A stretch of DNA of 64,000 bases from an uncultured Bdellovibrionales bacterium (GCA_903833275.1 CAILEP010000034.1:22786-86785), one strand, 5' to 3'; shown: positions 52,116 to 61,133, numbered from the stretch's first letter. Notes: generated by a model from the letters alone, not told the origin. Made by a program: numbers and translations.

Positions 52116-53276
52116 TTAAAGATCGACTCGACCCTGCACAACTAGAGCAATGTCGGGGGCGTTATTTGTGTAAACACTGCCGGTGTGACTGTACGGTCCG
52201 ATACCCCAATCTTCGACGAAACTAAATCGCAAATCTTGGCCACTTTTTGGAGTATAGCGAAGGCCGATTGACTCAGATCCGACCCAACGCACAAGAGCAT
52301 TCCAAGCCGACGAATCTTGATTGGCGGCATCGCTAACGGCGTCCACACCTGTGTTGAAGTAACTGACCTGACTAATGTCGAGCACCGGCGATTGGGTTCG
52401 AGCATTTGTAATAAAAGCCCATTTGTCGTTGATATTAAAATCAAAATTGATTTCATACATGAGAATGTGATTATTGCGTGGCCACTCTTCAATCGCCGGA
52501 TTCTTACCCAACAATGTATAATCGGCGGTAAACCAAACAGCGCTTCGTTTCAAAATCGGTCGACCATAATGCAAACCTATACTTTGATCGAGGTACCCCG
52601 TCGTTCCGCCGTAGGCGGCCGTGCCTAACGGAACTTTCGTAAAACTTGAAATTGCAAAACCGCACGCGCAAACTTCGGCGGTTTTCACTTTATCTTCTTT
52701 TTTCTTCGGCCCCTTCCAAACCCACCATTTCATTTTAAGATCGAGATTTGAAACCCCTTGCAATGGGCGTTGAGAGGCAAAATATTCGCGACTATTTGTT
52801 TTGACCGAAAAGACCGTTGCATACTGAGGGTAAAGGTTTCTTTCAAACAGCGATTGGTTCCATATCGTTTCATGATACGCGTTGATAAGGTGATCCATTG
52901 TGCCGCCCCAGCGATTCGCATATGGGACAACAATCGCCGCTGCGAAATTATCCGAAAACGCATGACCAGCTTCGATCTTTAAAGTGGTTTGTTCAAAGCG
53001 TGATTCGTAATTGTAAATGTTGCCGTTGCGCTTATCGGTCAACGTCATCGGCACGCCCCAAACGTTGGCCTCATTTACCTCGTAGCTAAACCAATTCTTC
53101 GTACTCCAGCCTGGTTGTTCACCAACGGGCGTTTGATGCATCCACAAAATGGGGTGAATTTGTGCGTAGGAGGGCATCGCATCCGCAAAGCATCGCTCGC
53201 TAGCACCGAATATCTGAAGAAAAAAAATAATTGGAATTACGCTCGCTGGCGCGACCAAGAATGAAATCCATTTCAT
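52116..53276 (-). CDS. DUF3187 family outer-membrane protein (copy 2)
   Basis: Paralogue of copy 1 in tandem: PVGEQPGWSTKNWFSYE, LTDKRNGNIYNYES, YANRWGGTMDHLINAYH and NNAPDIALVVQG. A Lys/Glu-rich insert (PKKKEDKVK) and CACGFAISS lie in the same place as CPCGLSISS in copy 1. It begins MKWISF like copy 1, and ATG 53276 is chosen over TTG 53285. The last residue is Leu, not Phe. Barrel protein of unknown cargo. Probably cotranscribed with copy 1 and the DUF4156 gene. Confidence 0.85.
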   Translation of the reverse strand: MKWISFLVAPASVIPIIFFLQIFGASERCFADAMPSYAQIHPILWMHQTPVGEQPGWSTKNWFSYEVNEANVWGVPMTLTDKRNGNIYNYESRFEQTTLKIEAGHAFSDNFAAAIVVPYANRWGGTMDHLINAYHETIWNQSLFERNLYPQYATVFSVKTNSREYFASQRPLQGVSNLDLKMKWWVWKGPKKKEDKVKTAEVCACGFAISSFTKVPLGTAAYGGTTGYLDQSIGLHYGRPILKRSAVWFTADYTLLGKNPAIEEWPRNNHILMYEINFDFNINDKWAFITNARTQSPVLDISQVSYFNTGVDAVSDAANQDSSAWNALVRWVGSESIGLRYTPKSGQDLRFSFVEDWGIGPYSHTGSVYTNNAPDIALVVQGRVDL

Positions 53277-53292
53277 TAAATTCAATATCCGC

Positions 53293-54000
53293 CTAGCGCT
53301 TCTGCGTGACTCGACTTCGAATAAACTGCCCCATTTTCTCTATGACCTTCGCCGGTATTTCGTGGCCGCCCGAAAAAGCGTAGAAATCACCGTGCAAGCC
53401 AGCATCACTCAAGAAACTATTAAGGGCCTCGGCTTGCTCAAAACCAAGTAGCGCATCGTTTTTGCCGTGGCTTTGAAAAAACGACAACCCGCTGCTCTTA
53501 GCAACAACGGATTGCCATTGCGGCTGATTGATCAAGGTGCCCGACAATATCACAAGACCCGCAGGTTTCTTATTGTGATTCAGAGCTAAATCTGTGGCGA
53601 GCATAGCCCCCTGGCTAAAACCACCAATCACTACGGTTGAGTGATCTTTCTGTAACTGATCGTAAAGCGAAGTTGCTGCTCGACGCGCACTTTCAAGCCC
53701 GGGTGGGATAGTTTGCGACATGTCGAGCGGCTCGCCCCGTACCATTGCCGCCTCTAATCTTTTAGAATCTATTTGATACCAAGCCCGCCCATAAAACCCC
53801 GGTGCAATGATGACCTCATGCGGAGCATTCGGAAACACCCATGTCACTTCACTCGAGAGATTCATCATTTCTGCCATTGGCATTAGGTCACTGGCGTCGG
53901 CGCCATAGCCGTGAAATAGCACCACGGCCGGCCCGCCGGGCTTACCTTCGATTGTTAGAGTTTTTAACGACCCAATAGACTTGTCTATAGCTGTTTTCAT
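53293..54000 (-). CDS. Phospholipase/carboxylesterase family hydrolase
   Basis: Alpha/beta-hydrolase of the predicted-esterase (carboxylesterase 2) group, 235 residues: LFHGYGADASDLM, nucleophile GGFSQGAMLATDLA, Asp in GKNDALLGFEQA and His in SGGHEIP. It hydrolyses short acyl esters or lysophospholipids in its family. ATG 54000 is chosen; a TTG at 54006 is two codons further. It sits upstream of the DUF3187 pair on the same strand. Confidence 0.88.
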   Translation of the reverse strand: MKTAIDKSIGSLKTLTIEGKPGGPAVVLFHGYGADASDLMPMAEMMNLSSEVTWVFPNAPHEVIIAPGFYGRAWYQIDSKRLEAAMVRGEPLDMSQTIPPGLESARRAATSLYDQLQKDHSTVVIGGFSQGAMLATDLALNHNKKPAGLVILSGTLINQPQWQSVVAKSSGLSFFQSHGKNDALLGFEQAEALNSFLSDAGLHGDFYAFSGGHEIPAKVIEKMGQFIRSRVTQKR

Positions 54001-54102
54001 ATCCAAATCTTATAGCATTTCTCATTTTGAGACAAAAGCTCGATTTTTTAAATCTCGCGTTGAGGCAATGATAGAATATTTTGATACACGGAGAGGTTAA
54101 AA

Positions 54103-54381
54103 ATGATTAATTTACGTCGCTCTATGCGCTCGCTAAATAAAGGTGTTGAACACCGCAAAAAGACGGTCAAGCGTTTCAGCCATAACCACACCACCCTCGA
54201 CGTCGTTGAGAATCTGGCCTATGAGCTTAAGCCGATCGTTTACTTCTTCTTCTCAGTCGTTATTCTACGCGTCGCCGACGGCGGCGATCATTGGGTGAAG
54301 TTTGGCTCGGTGGGCATTTTAGCGTTCAGCCTTTACATCATTTATAGCCGGATGGTTTATCGAGGCCTGCTCGGCGGTTGA
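54103..54381 (+). CDS. Small membrane protein of unknown function
   Basis: A protein of 92 residues with a strongly basic N-terminus (RRSMRSLNKG) and two hydrophobic helices (PIVYFFFSVVILRVAD, VGILAFSLYIIYSRMV). GGAGAGG lies just upstream of the ATG, a clear ribosome-binding site. No family is recognised. It lies 53 bases before the DUF2914 membrane protein on the same strand, suggesting a common transcript. Confidence 0.7.
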   Translation: MINLRRSMRSLNKGVEHRKKTVKRFSHNHTTLDVVENLAYELKPIVYFFFSVVILRVADGGDHWVKFGSVGILAFSLYIIYSRMVYRGLLGG

Positions 54382-54434
54382 TAACGCCATAGGCCCAAAT
54401 AGCTGACATGATTTTCTAACATGAGAGCACCGCT

Positions 54435-55526
54435 GTGAAAGAATTTGACCAACTTCGCACAAAAATAACAGATTTTAAAGAACGCTATGGGCGCTTTAAA
54501 AAAGCGGCTTTTTTCGTCTGCGGTTTTCTTTTCGACGCTCTTATGCTCGACCGCATCGACAATCTACACGCCATAATTCAGCAAACCATTTACATCTTAA
54601 TTGTCATGCAAATCTTAAAATATAAGACTCTTGAGCAGGGGGGCGTCTGGCAGCCGCCCGAGCGCATTAAGAAATGGTGGCATTACAACGACGAAGCGCT
54701 CAACTTTTTTCTTGGCACCTTGCTCAATTTTTACACCCTTTTCTACATTGTTTCGAGCTCAATAGCCGTCTCGTTTGTCTACTTACTCATTGTCTTTGGC
54801 CTGCTGGTATTAAATGAACTACCGCATCGCCACGCCTATGTTTTACAGCTGAAATACGGGTTACTTTCTCTCGCCATTTTTTCATTTCTCTTTATTATCG
54901 TGACGATCTCTTTTGGATTTGTGGGCTACGCGCCCTTTGTCGTCGCCTTGTTGATCGGCGTCGGCCTTTTTCAAACAATGACGATGTTCTTTAGTAAAAA
55001 GAATCTCGTAAATTTGGATGTCAGAAAAAACGTCTTCTGGCCCGCCATAGGCGTCGCGATTTCGCTTCTAGCCCTCTATGCCCTCAAAGTTTTACCGCCC
55101 ATACCACTTTCAGTTCAAAGCATCGGCATTTATCACGGTATCGAACGCACCCGCAACCCGGTGACCGGCGAGCCCGATTACAATTTAATTACAACCCGAC
55201 CGAAATGGAAGTTTTGGCAACACGGCGATCAGAGCTTTAGCGCGAAACCAGGCGACAAAATCTATTGCTTCGTGCGCATTTTCGCCCCCGCCAACTTCAA
55301 AGATAAAATCGTCTTTCATTGGCTCAAAGCAACGCCGAACGGTTGGCAATCCCGAGACAAAATCATCAATGAAATTTCGGGCGGTCGAGATGAAGGCTTT
55401 CGTGGTTACGCGATTAAATCAAACTACGAGCCGGGTGATTGGCGTGTACAGATCGAAACTCAAGACGGCCATGAAATGGGTCGCATCAAATTCAATGTCG
55501 ACCCAATCAGCGCTAACTCAAACTAA
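54435..55526 (+). CDS. DUF2914 membrane protein
   Basis: The N-terminal about 220 residues hold seven or more transmembrane helices. The C-terminal about 130 residues form the periplasmic DUF2914 domain (IYCFVRIFAP, VFHWLKATPNGW, GFRGYAIKSNYEPGDWRVQIETQDG, GRIKF), a beta-sandwich. Starts at GTG 54435. Function unknown. Its stop overlaps the convergent nitroreductase stop by 4 bases. Confidence 0.85.
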   Translation: MKEFDQLRTKITDFKERYGRFKKAAFFVCGFLFDALMLDRIDNLHAIIQQTIYILIVMQILKYKTLEQGGVWQPPERIKKWWHYNDEALNFFLGTLLNFYTLFYIVSSSIAVSFVYLLIVFGLLVLNELPHRHAYVLQLKYGLLSLAIFSFLFIIVTISFGFVGYAPFVVALLIGVGLFQTMTMFFSKKNLVNLDVRKNVFWPAIGVAISLLALYALKVLPPIPLSVQSIGIYHGIERTRNPVTGEPDYNLITTRPKWKFWQHGDQSFSAKPGDKIYCFVRIFAPANFKDKIVFHWLKATPNGWQSRDKIINEISGGRDEGFRGYAIKSNYEPGDWRVQIETQDGHEMGRIKFNVDPISANSN

Positions 55527-56086
55527 CGGCTAAGAAAAATCTCTTCGATATTCGGGCGCGGCGGCTTGGGCGGGGTCACTCGCGCCTTGCCCACCCAAAC
55601 GAGACCACAAAGTTTAAATTCTTCTGGCTTAAGCCCCAAAATTTCATAAGTGATTGAAGAGGCCAATAGCGCACCAGTGCCCCACTTGGTGCCCACACCT
55701 TCAGACCAAAGATAAAGTGACAGATTTTGAATCGCACAAGCCATCGCCGCATAATCTTCTTCAAGTTGCGAAGTAGAACCCGATTTTTTAATTGCCGCAA
55801 TTATCAGCGTCGCCGGCTCTAAGAATTTTTTTATCATCGCTTCGCGCTCGACCACCGAGATTGGCGCTGCAGCTTTTTTCTGTTTCAGGGCCACTTGCTC
55901 ATCGGCAAGTTTTTTTCGAGTTTCAGGTTTCACTTCTACGAATAACCACGGCTTGGTCAGTTTGTGGTTTGGCGCCCAAATTGCTGCATCAATTGCGTTA
56001 CGCAGAATCTCTGGTGATACAGGGTCACCAGAGAATGACTGAATCGTTCGCCTGTTTTTTATCAATTCTAATACATTCACGACCAA
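55523..56086 (-). CDS. Nitroreductase family protein
   Basis: FMN-dependent oxidoreductase of the small YdjA type: ELIKNRRTIQSFSGDPV (Arg residues that hold FMN), IWAPNHKLTKPWLFV, EDYAAMACAIQNLSLYLWSEGVGTKWGTG and GLVWVGKA. It reduces nitro or quinone-type compounds with NAD(P)H; the natural substrate is unknown. TTG 56086 is the longest start and GTG 56080 is equally possible. Confidence 0.88.
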   Translation of the reverse strand: MVVNVLELIKNRRTIQSFSGDPVSPEILRNAIDAAIWAPNHKLTKPWLFVEVKPETRKKLADEQVALKQKKAAAPISVVEREAMIKKFLEPATLIIAAIKKSGSTSQLEEDYAAMACAIQNLSLYLWSEGVGTKWGTGALLASSITYEILGLKPEEFKLCGLVWVGKARVTPPKPPRPNIEEIFLSR

Positions 56087-56139
56087 AGGCTATGCGATTC
56101 TGGCCTTTTCAGTCAACCGTACTCTACTAAAATAGAGAG

Positions 56140-57141
56140 ATGGGTGACTCTTCAAGAAAATATAAAAAACCATTCGATTTCAAACAAGTGGCCGTAAGTT
56201 TTTCTTTCGCTCTAGCCATTGTTTTCGCCAGCGGCTGCTCGCCGTTTCATACCTCATCTGGCCAAGGATCTAGCAATGGCACTTCGGGCCATCACGGCGG
56301 CCCTAAAGGGGCCCAAGGTTTGGCGTGTTATTTGAACGGGTGCTTCAATACACTCCCCATCGCCGATATCGTCGACCCCAACCATGATTATCAGTATCAA
56401 GATCCTAAAAATTTTCCGACCGCGGGTTTACGAGGGCAATATATCGCCCCCGCCATGGTTATCGATCTAAACGGCCTCAATATGAAATCACCGCTTTCGG
56501 CAAATTTTTTGCTCGGTGATTTTATGAATGTCGACCACGGAAGATATGCGCTTTTTTCGTCGAACGTGCTGATGACGATTCAAAAAATGCGCGAAGAACT
56601 GAGCAAGGCTGTGTATATAACGAGTGGCTATCGAAGCCCGAGCCGAAACAATCAAACCGACGGGTCGGCTCAATGGTCGCGCCATATGTACGGCGATGCA
56701 CTTGATTTCTCGAGTGACAGGCCCGACTACAATGCACTTCAGACCTTGTGCCAAAAACACCAAGCCAGCTTTACCCTGATATACAAAACCCATATCCATT
56801 GCGATTGGCGCTTGGCCCAGCTCGACCCGTCATTTTACAACGCCACACCGCCGCCGCCCTTAGCCGCACAAGAAACGGACATTGTTGCAAACGATGTGGC
56901 GGCAAAGAGTTCAATCGTCGAACTTGCCCGAACGTCACGAAGCATTGTGCTTGGCGTGCTCATTGGCGAAATCGAAACTGAGGGCGACCTCAATTATTCG
57001 TGGAGCATTCGCCTACCCGATCAACGTCAGATTTTTTCTGATCAAGCGAAAATCGAATTGCCACTTATGAGCGGCTTCTACAAAATCAAAGTAATTGTTG
57101 GTGGGTCGATTCAGATCGAGCGCCACCTCGATTTAAAATAA
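56140..57141 (+). CDS. M15-family peptidase lipoprotein (D-Ala-D-Ala carboxypeptidase-like)
   Basis: Lipobox SGCS gives Cys33 as the anchor. The peptidase M15A core follows: SNVLMTIQKMREEL, TSGYRSPSRN, SRHMYGDALDF (zinc His and Asp) and THIHCDWRL (catalytic and zinc His). Such enzymes trim the D-Ala-D-Ala stem or cross-bridge peptides of peptidoglycan. The C-terminal about 80 residues form an Ig-like tail. ATG 56140 is preceded by AGAGAG close by. It lies 35 bases before the phosphatase gene. Confidence 0.82.
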   Translation: MGDSSRKYKKPFDFKQVAVSFSFALAIVFASGCSPFHTSSGQGSSNGTSGHHGGPKGAQGLACYLNGCFNTLPIADIVDPNHDYQYQDPKNFPTAGLRGQYIAPAMVIDLNGLNMKSPLSANFLLGDFMNVDHGRYALFSSNVLMTIQKMREELSKAVYITSGYRSPSRNNQTDGSAQWSRHMYGDALDFSSDRPDYNALQTLCQKHQASFTLIYKTHIHCDWRLAQLDPSFYNATPPPPLAAQETDIVANDVAAKSSIVELARTSRSIVLGVLIGEIETEGDLNYSWSIRLPDQRQIFSDQAKIELPLMSGFYKIKVIVGGSIQIERHLDLK

Positions 57142-57176
57142 AAGAATTTAACTAGCGCAAACCGAGTGAAAGTAAA

Positions 57177-57656
57177 ATGATCAAAGTTCTTTTTGTCTGC
57201 ATGGGTAATATCTGTCGCTCGCCCGCCGCCGAGGGCGTGATGAAGACCCTCATTCGAGAGAACAACCTTAGTGATAAAATATTTTGCGAATCGGCCGGGA
57301 CGTCAGGTCATCACGTCGGCGACTTGCCAGATTCTCGCATGCGCACCCATGCCGAACGCCGCGGCCACAATCTCGATTCGATCGCCCGCCAATTTGTTTA
57401 CGAAGACTTCGCGAAATTTGACTACATTGTGACGATGGACCACGCCAATTACAGAAACGTATTGCGCCTCGACCCAGCCGGCGAATTTAAAGAAAAAGTG
57501 ATACCGATGTCGCATCTTTGCGTGCGACTGAGCATCACCGAAGTGCCCGACCCCTATTACGATGGGCCGAATGGCTTCGACGAAGTGCTCGATATTGTTC
57601 AGGATGGCTGCATGGGTCTGCTCGACCGCCTCGGCTTCATTAAATACACAGGTTAA
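57177..57656 (+). CDS. Low-molecular-weight protein tyrosine phosphatase
   Basis: A protein of 159 residues with the active-site loop VCMGNICRSP (C-x5-R-S) at the N-terminus and the general acid Asp in EVPDPYYDG near residue 126. The full family signature is intact, so it should be active on phosphotyrosine or related phospho-residues. No tyrosine kinase gene is nearby. It follows the M15 lipoprotein gene and is convergent with the PPC-domain gene. Confidence 0.92.
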   Translation: MIKVLFVCMGNICRSPAAEGVMKTLIRENNLSDKIFCESAGTSGHHVGDLPDSRMRTHAERRGHNLDSIARQFVYEDFAKFDYIVTMDHANYRNVLRLDPAGEFKEKVIPMSHLCVRLSITEVPDPYYDGPNGFDEVLDIVQDGCMGLLDRLGFIKYTG

Positions 57657-57678
57657 ATTCGCAAGCGGCGAAACCAGC

Positions 57679-58116
57679 TCATATTATTATCGGGCAGTGG
57701 CTGATAGTTTGTAGCCCAAGAGCTGCGTTGTAACTGCGCTCGGGCATGACTCCATAAGGGGTAATATAAATTTCAGCCGTAACCGCCACCAAGGCCTCGA
57801 ACATGTGGCCGCCGAAAACACTAAAATCGGAGCGCCCAAGTGCTGTATGAACATGCACGTAAGGCATTCCGTCGCGTAAAGTGATGTTACCGTTAAGCGC
57901 AATTAGCTCAAAGTCTTCATCGCTGAAAGTCTTTCGAATGTAGTCCTTTTTATGGATTTCGTAATAGCCCAACTGAGCCTCTTTAAGGGCCCCTATACCG
58001 CTTATTTGGCCGCCCTTGATCTTTTCGGCAATGATGATTTCAGTCAGGGTTGAAACCACTGGCTGATCTTTATCCAAAACTACTAAAACCTGTTGATTTG
58101 ACCTCTTAACGAGCAT
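57679..58116 (-). CDS. PPC/DUF296-domain DNA-binding-like protein
   Basis: A single PPC (DUF296) domain of 145 residues: GGQISGIGALKEAQLGYYE, YVHVHTALGRSDFSVFGGHMFEA (His-x-His plus GGH pattern) and VTAEIYITPYG. Plant relatives carry it beside AT-hooks; stand-alone bacterial versions form trimers with a metal site of unknown role. No DNA-binding tail is present here, so DNA binding is unproven. Confidence 0.85.
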   Translation of the reverse strand: MLVKRSNQQVLVVLDKDQPVVSTLTEIIIAEKIKGGQISGIGALKEAQLGYYEIHKKDYIRKTFSDEDFELIALNGNITLRDGMPYVHVHTALGRSDFSVFGGHMFEALVAVTAEIYITPYGVMPERSYNAALGLQTISHCPIII

Positions 58117-58422
58117 TTAAACCTGCCATATAAACCTGTTAGAAACGCCGACATTGGCGCGAAGTCCGTTTTATCTCATCCAAAGCGTATTGGGGCAATA
58201 GATCTGTCCCTAAATTGGCACCAGTTACCCTGACTAATATTGTGGCAATCGAGCAAATCCTTCACCCGTAAGGGGTGTCTGTTAAAACCGGACCACAAAA
58301 CTCTTTGCATTCAAAAAGACCCGTGTTACATCATTTCTCAAGATAACTGCTCGTTGCCAGAGTTAATGTGTCCGTTCCGGTCCTTCTCTTGTGCGCGGCT
58401 TCTACCCTAGAGGAGGTTTTCC
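58117..58422. other. 306-base gene-free region, leader of the RRM gene
   Basis: No open frame is convincing. A TAATAT (58235-58240) preceded by TTGGCA (58215-58220), spacer 14, and TTGCAT at 58305 are weak promoter elements. A hairpin CACCC-gtaa-GGGGTG lies at 58263-58276. A long leader ahead of an RRM gene is common in cold-inducible mRNAs, but nothing here proves it. Confidence 0.4.
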
Positions 58423-58758
58423 GTGGGTAAAAAATTATATGTAGGCAATTTGCCCTACTCAACAGACGATTCTAGCCTTCAAAATATGTTTGAAGGTGCC
58501 GGTTCGGTTGCATCTGCTCGCGTGATCGTTGATCGCGCTACAGGTCGATCAAAAGGCTTCGGTTTCGTAGAAATGAACTCTGACGACGATGCAGCGAAAG
58601 CAATTTCGCAAATCGACGGCAAAGAAATCGACGGACGTAAAGTTCGCGTTTCTGAAGCTAAACCGCAAGAGCCCCGCGAAAATCGCGGCGGTGGCGGACG
58701 TGGCTTTGGTGGCGGCGGCGGCGGTGGTCGCGGCGGTGGTGGCGGCGGTCGCTACTAA
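58423..58758 (+). CDS. RRM-domain RNA-binding protein with Gly-rich tail
   Basis: One RRM of about 80 residues with RNP2 KLYVGNL and RNP1 KGFGFVEM intact, then a tail of RGGGG-type repeats (GGGRGFGGGGGGG). The size (111 residues) and shape are those of the cyanobacterial/proteobacterial Rbp cold-response RNA-binding proteins. It would act as an RNA chaperone, possibly with the RG-rich DEAD-box helicase. It starts at GTG 58423 with GAGGAGG upstream. It has its own terminator. Confidence 0.93.
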   Translation: MGKKLYVGNLPYSTDDSSLQNMFEGAGSVASARVIVDRATGRSKGFGFVEMNSDDDAAKAISQIDGKEIDGRKVRVSEAKPQEPRENRGGGGRGFGGGGGGGRGGGGGGRY

Positions 58759-58823
58759 GATTAGTTACCTAACCGGTGACTGATGACTGCTTCGAAAAGC
58801 TGCTATTAATTTAGAAAGCTTGT

Positions 58824-58857
58824 AAGCCCCTTTGCATTGCAGAGGGGCTTTTTTTTT
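58824..58857 (+). terminator. Rho-independent terminator of the RRM gene
   Basis: AAGCCCCT (58824-58831) pairs with AGGGGCTT (58843-58850), with an 11-base loop and then a run of nine T (58849-58857). This is the clearest terminator in the window. Confidence 0.92.
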
Positions 58858-58890
58858 GCAAGAATTTAGCCTCCATCTTAGAGAGGCAAA

Positions 58891-60264
58891 ATGAAAATAT
58901 TAATCAGCGGCGGCACTGGCTTTCTCGGTTCTAATCTTATTGAAGAACTTTTGCGACAAAACCATGATGTTGTTTTGATCACCCGACAGAGCGCCGAGCA
59001 AATCGGGCCATCCCCTTGCCGAATCGTTAACTGGCCACCGAATGAAATTGAACGCGAAGCGATTCTCGATTGCGAGGCGGCCATAAATCTAGCCGGAGAA
59101 TCCATCGCCGGCCCACGCTGGACGCCAGAACGCAAAAATAAAATTCGCTCTTCGCGCATTCAATTTACTCGTGCCCTTATTGAAATATTAGCGCGCTCAA
59201 ACAAACTCAAAACATTTCTCTCTTCTTCTGCCATTGGCTTTTATGGCAATCGCAAATCAGAAGTGCTGACTGAAGAATCGCCTCACGGCGAAGGCTTTCT
59301 CGCCGAAATCTGCCGCGATTGGGAGGCCGAAGCCGAACGCCTTTCTCGTTTCGGCGCGCGCATCGTATTTCTGCGCACGGGTATTGTACTTGATCGCCTG
59401 AATGGCGTTTTGGGCGAACTCGAACCGCTTTATCGCGTCGGCGCCGGTGGCGCTTCAGGCTCGGGCGAGCAATTCATGAGCTGGATTCATATTAAAGACT
59501 GGGTGCGCGCTGTCATTCACACCCTCAACACACCGTCACTCACGGGCCCCGTCAATCTTGTGGCCCCAGAACCTGTGATGAATCGATCGTTTAGTGCCGT
59601 TTTTGGCGAGCTTTTTCGCCTGCCCGTACAAATCCCGGCCCCAACGTTTGCATTGAAATTAGCACTCGGCGAACAAGCCGCCCTTGTTCTTGATAGCCAA
59701 AATGTGCGCCCAACCAAACTGCTCGAATCTCGTTTTGGGTTTAAGTTTAATATTCTGCAAGACGCTCTCGTCGATCTCTACGATTACGAAGAACAAGGGC
59801 ATAAGGTGGCAGACCTTTATCGCCAATCTCAATGGGTTTCAGCGCCACTTGATAAAGTTTTTAGTTTTTTTAGCAACGAGAAGAATCTCGAACGCCTAAC
59901 CCCAAAGACACTTGAATTTAACGTGCTACAGAAGTCGACCGCCGAAATTCAAAAAGGCACTTTGATCGATTACAAATTGAAAATCCATGGCGTGCCGGTC
60001 AAGTGGCGAACTCTCATAGCCGAATGGCAGCCGCCGCATCGGTTTATTGATACGCAAATCTGGGGCCCCTATCAACTCTGGCACCACACCCACACCTTCG
60101 AATCGCTCGCGGGCGGCACCCTTATGAAGGACAAAGTGCACTATTCGTTGCCGCTTGGTGCATTGGGGCGCGCTGCTGGCTTGTGGTACGTGAAAAAAGA
60201 CGTGGCTCATATTTTTGATTTTCGCAGAAAAACTATCCGCGAATTGGGCCACGAGATTTTCTAA
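58891..60264 (+). CDS. TIGR01777 epimerase-like oxidoreductase fused to a C-terminal SRPBCC domain
   Basis: Residues 1-300 are a YfcH/TIGR01777 short-chain dehydrogenase: GGTGFLGSNL (Rossmann), NLAGESIAGPRWTPERK, SSAIGFYG, and a DUF1731-type end (NVRPTKLLESRFGFKF). Residues about 310-457 form an SRPBCC/START-like lipid- or hydrophobe-binding domain (FSFFSNEKNLERLTPKTLEF, WQPPHRFIDTQIWGPY, HTHTFE, VHYSLPLG). Function unknown; the fusion implies a bulky hydrophobic substrate presented to the reductase. It overlaps the convergent GNAT gene by 32 bases. Confidence 0.88.
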   Translation: MKILISGGTGFLGSNLIEELLRQNHDVVLITRQSAEQIGPSPCRIVNWPPNEIEREAILDCEAAINLAGESIAGPRWTPERKNKIRSSRIQFTRALIEILARSNKLKTFLSSSAIGFYGNRKSEVLTEESPHGEGFLAEICRDWEAEAERLSRFGARIVFLRTGIVLDRLNGVLGELEPLYRVGAGGASGSGEQFMSWIHIKDWVRAVIHTLNTPSLTGPVNLVAPEPVMNRSFSAVFGELFRLPVQIPAPTFALKLALGEQAALVLDSQNVRPTKLLESRFGFKFNILQDALVDLYDYEEQGHKVADLYRQSQWVSAPLDKVFSFFSNEKNLERLTPKTLEFNVLQKSTAEIQKGTLIDYKLKIHGVPVKWRTLIAEWQPPHRFIDTQIWGPYQLWHHTHTFESLAGGTLMKDKVHYSLPLGALGRAAGLWYVKKDVAHIFDFRRKTIRELGHEIF

Positions 60265-60739
60265 ATAAATACTCGTCGTGCTTTTTCACCAAAAGGGCCT
60301 TGAGAACCCCAACTTTTTTGTAGTTTAGGCGGCGGTAGAATTTTTGGGCCCCTTTGTTAAAAGACGAAACACAAAGGTAGAGATTTTTAGATTTCTGAAA
60401 AACTTGGGTCTCCATGGCTCGCATTAATTTTTCGCCAATTTTGTGCCCACGATAACTGCCCTTAACGACGAGATTGCCCAAATAGGCGCCCCCGAGAAAC
60501 CCAAACTTATAGAGCGCAAAACCCACAAGCTCGCGACCAACATAGGCGCCTAACAGTTCGCGATCTTGACTCGTTTTGGCCATTTGCTTGGCGTCTTTTT
60601 TGGTAAACCCAAGATTGCTCCACGGGCTGGTATTAAGAATTAGCGCTGAAACATCTTCGGTTGTGAGTTTTTTTATTTTACGAATTTGAATGCGCGGATT
60701 CGATAGTCTCGCGCGGCCGGCAGCTAATTTATTTCTCAT
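60233..60739 (-). CDS. GNAT acetyltransferase
   Basis: GNAT fold in 168 residues: GAYLGNLVVKGSYRGHKIGEKLMRAM carries motif A (R-G-H-K-I-G, the acetyl-CoA loop), followed by CVSSFNKGAQKFYRRLNYKKVGVL (motif B). A strongly basic N-terminus (RIQIRKIKK) precedes the domain. The RimI-like size suggests a peptide or small-molecule N-acetyltransferase, substrate unknown. Confidence 0.82.
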   Translation of the reverse strand: MRNKLAAGRARLSNPRIQIRKIKKLTTEDVSALILNTSPWSNLGFTKKDAKQMAKTSQDRELLGAYVGRELVGFALYKFGFLGGAYLGNLVVKGSYRGHKIGEKLMRAMETQVFQKSKNLYLCVSSFNKGAQKFYRRLNYKKVGVLKALLVKKHDEYLFRKSRGPIRG

Positions 60740-61133
60740 GATTTAAAAATGGTAGCAGATTGCTTCTACAAACTCTAGCGATGAGCGGGAAGGAACTCAC
60801 GCTCCTAAAACTTTCACGAGGGGGGGGAGGAAAGTGCGCATCGCTAGAGCTTAAGAAGTTTTTCAGCAAACGTACCGCTTCAACAAACGTCCAAGTGAAC
60901 GTACTTAGAGCAATATTGGCGCCAGGTAGAGCGCCGCTCATGAGCTATTTAATGCGATTTGAGCGTGTAAAATAGTGATTGCAACGCCAATAATGGTCGC
61001 TGGGCGACGATTCGTGTCGGCCGATGTCGCTAAGGTGAGGCACCAGAATCACCGATGTCAGGTGCCGAATCGGCCCCAAAAAAGCTGGCCTCACTTTTGC
61101 TCTAGTGGATTGGCAGAGAAAAGGGGGGCCGAT
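60740..61133. other. 394-base gene-free region before the secreted coil protein
   Basis: Two weak overlapping frames (one per strand) occur, but neither has a family match nor a ribosome-binding site. The right part (61009-61093) is rich in inverted repeats: GGCACC (61039-61044) with GGTGCC (61061-61066), GTGAGG (61035-61040) with CCTCAC (about 61090), and CCGATGTC twice (61021, 61052). It may form a structured 5' leader for the next gene. Nothing else is seen. Confidence 0.4.

Noticed and set aside
57657..57672. Hairpin TTCGC/GCGAA between two convergent genes
   Set aside because: Only a 5-bp stem without a T-run; too weak to call a terminator.
60729..60975. Overlapping open frames of about 70 residues on both strands
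   Set aside because: No start signals, no family features, and they lie against each other in a region of low coding character.
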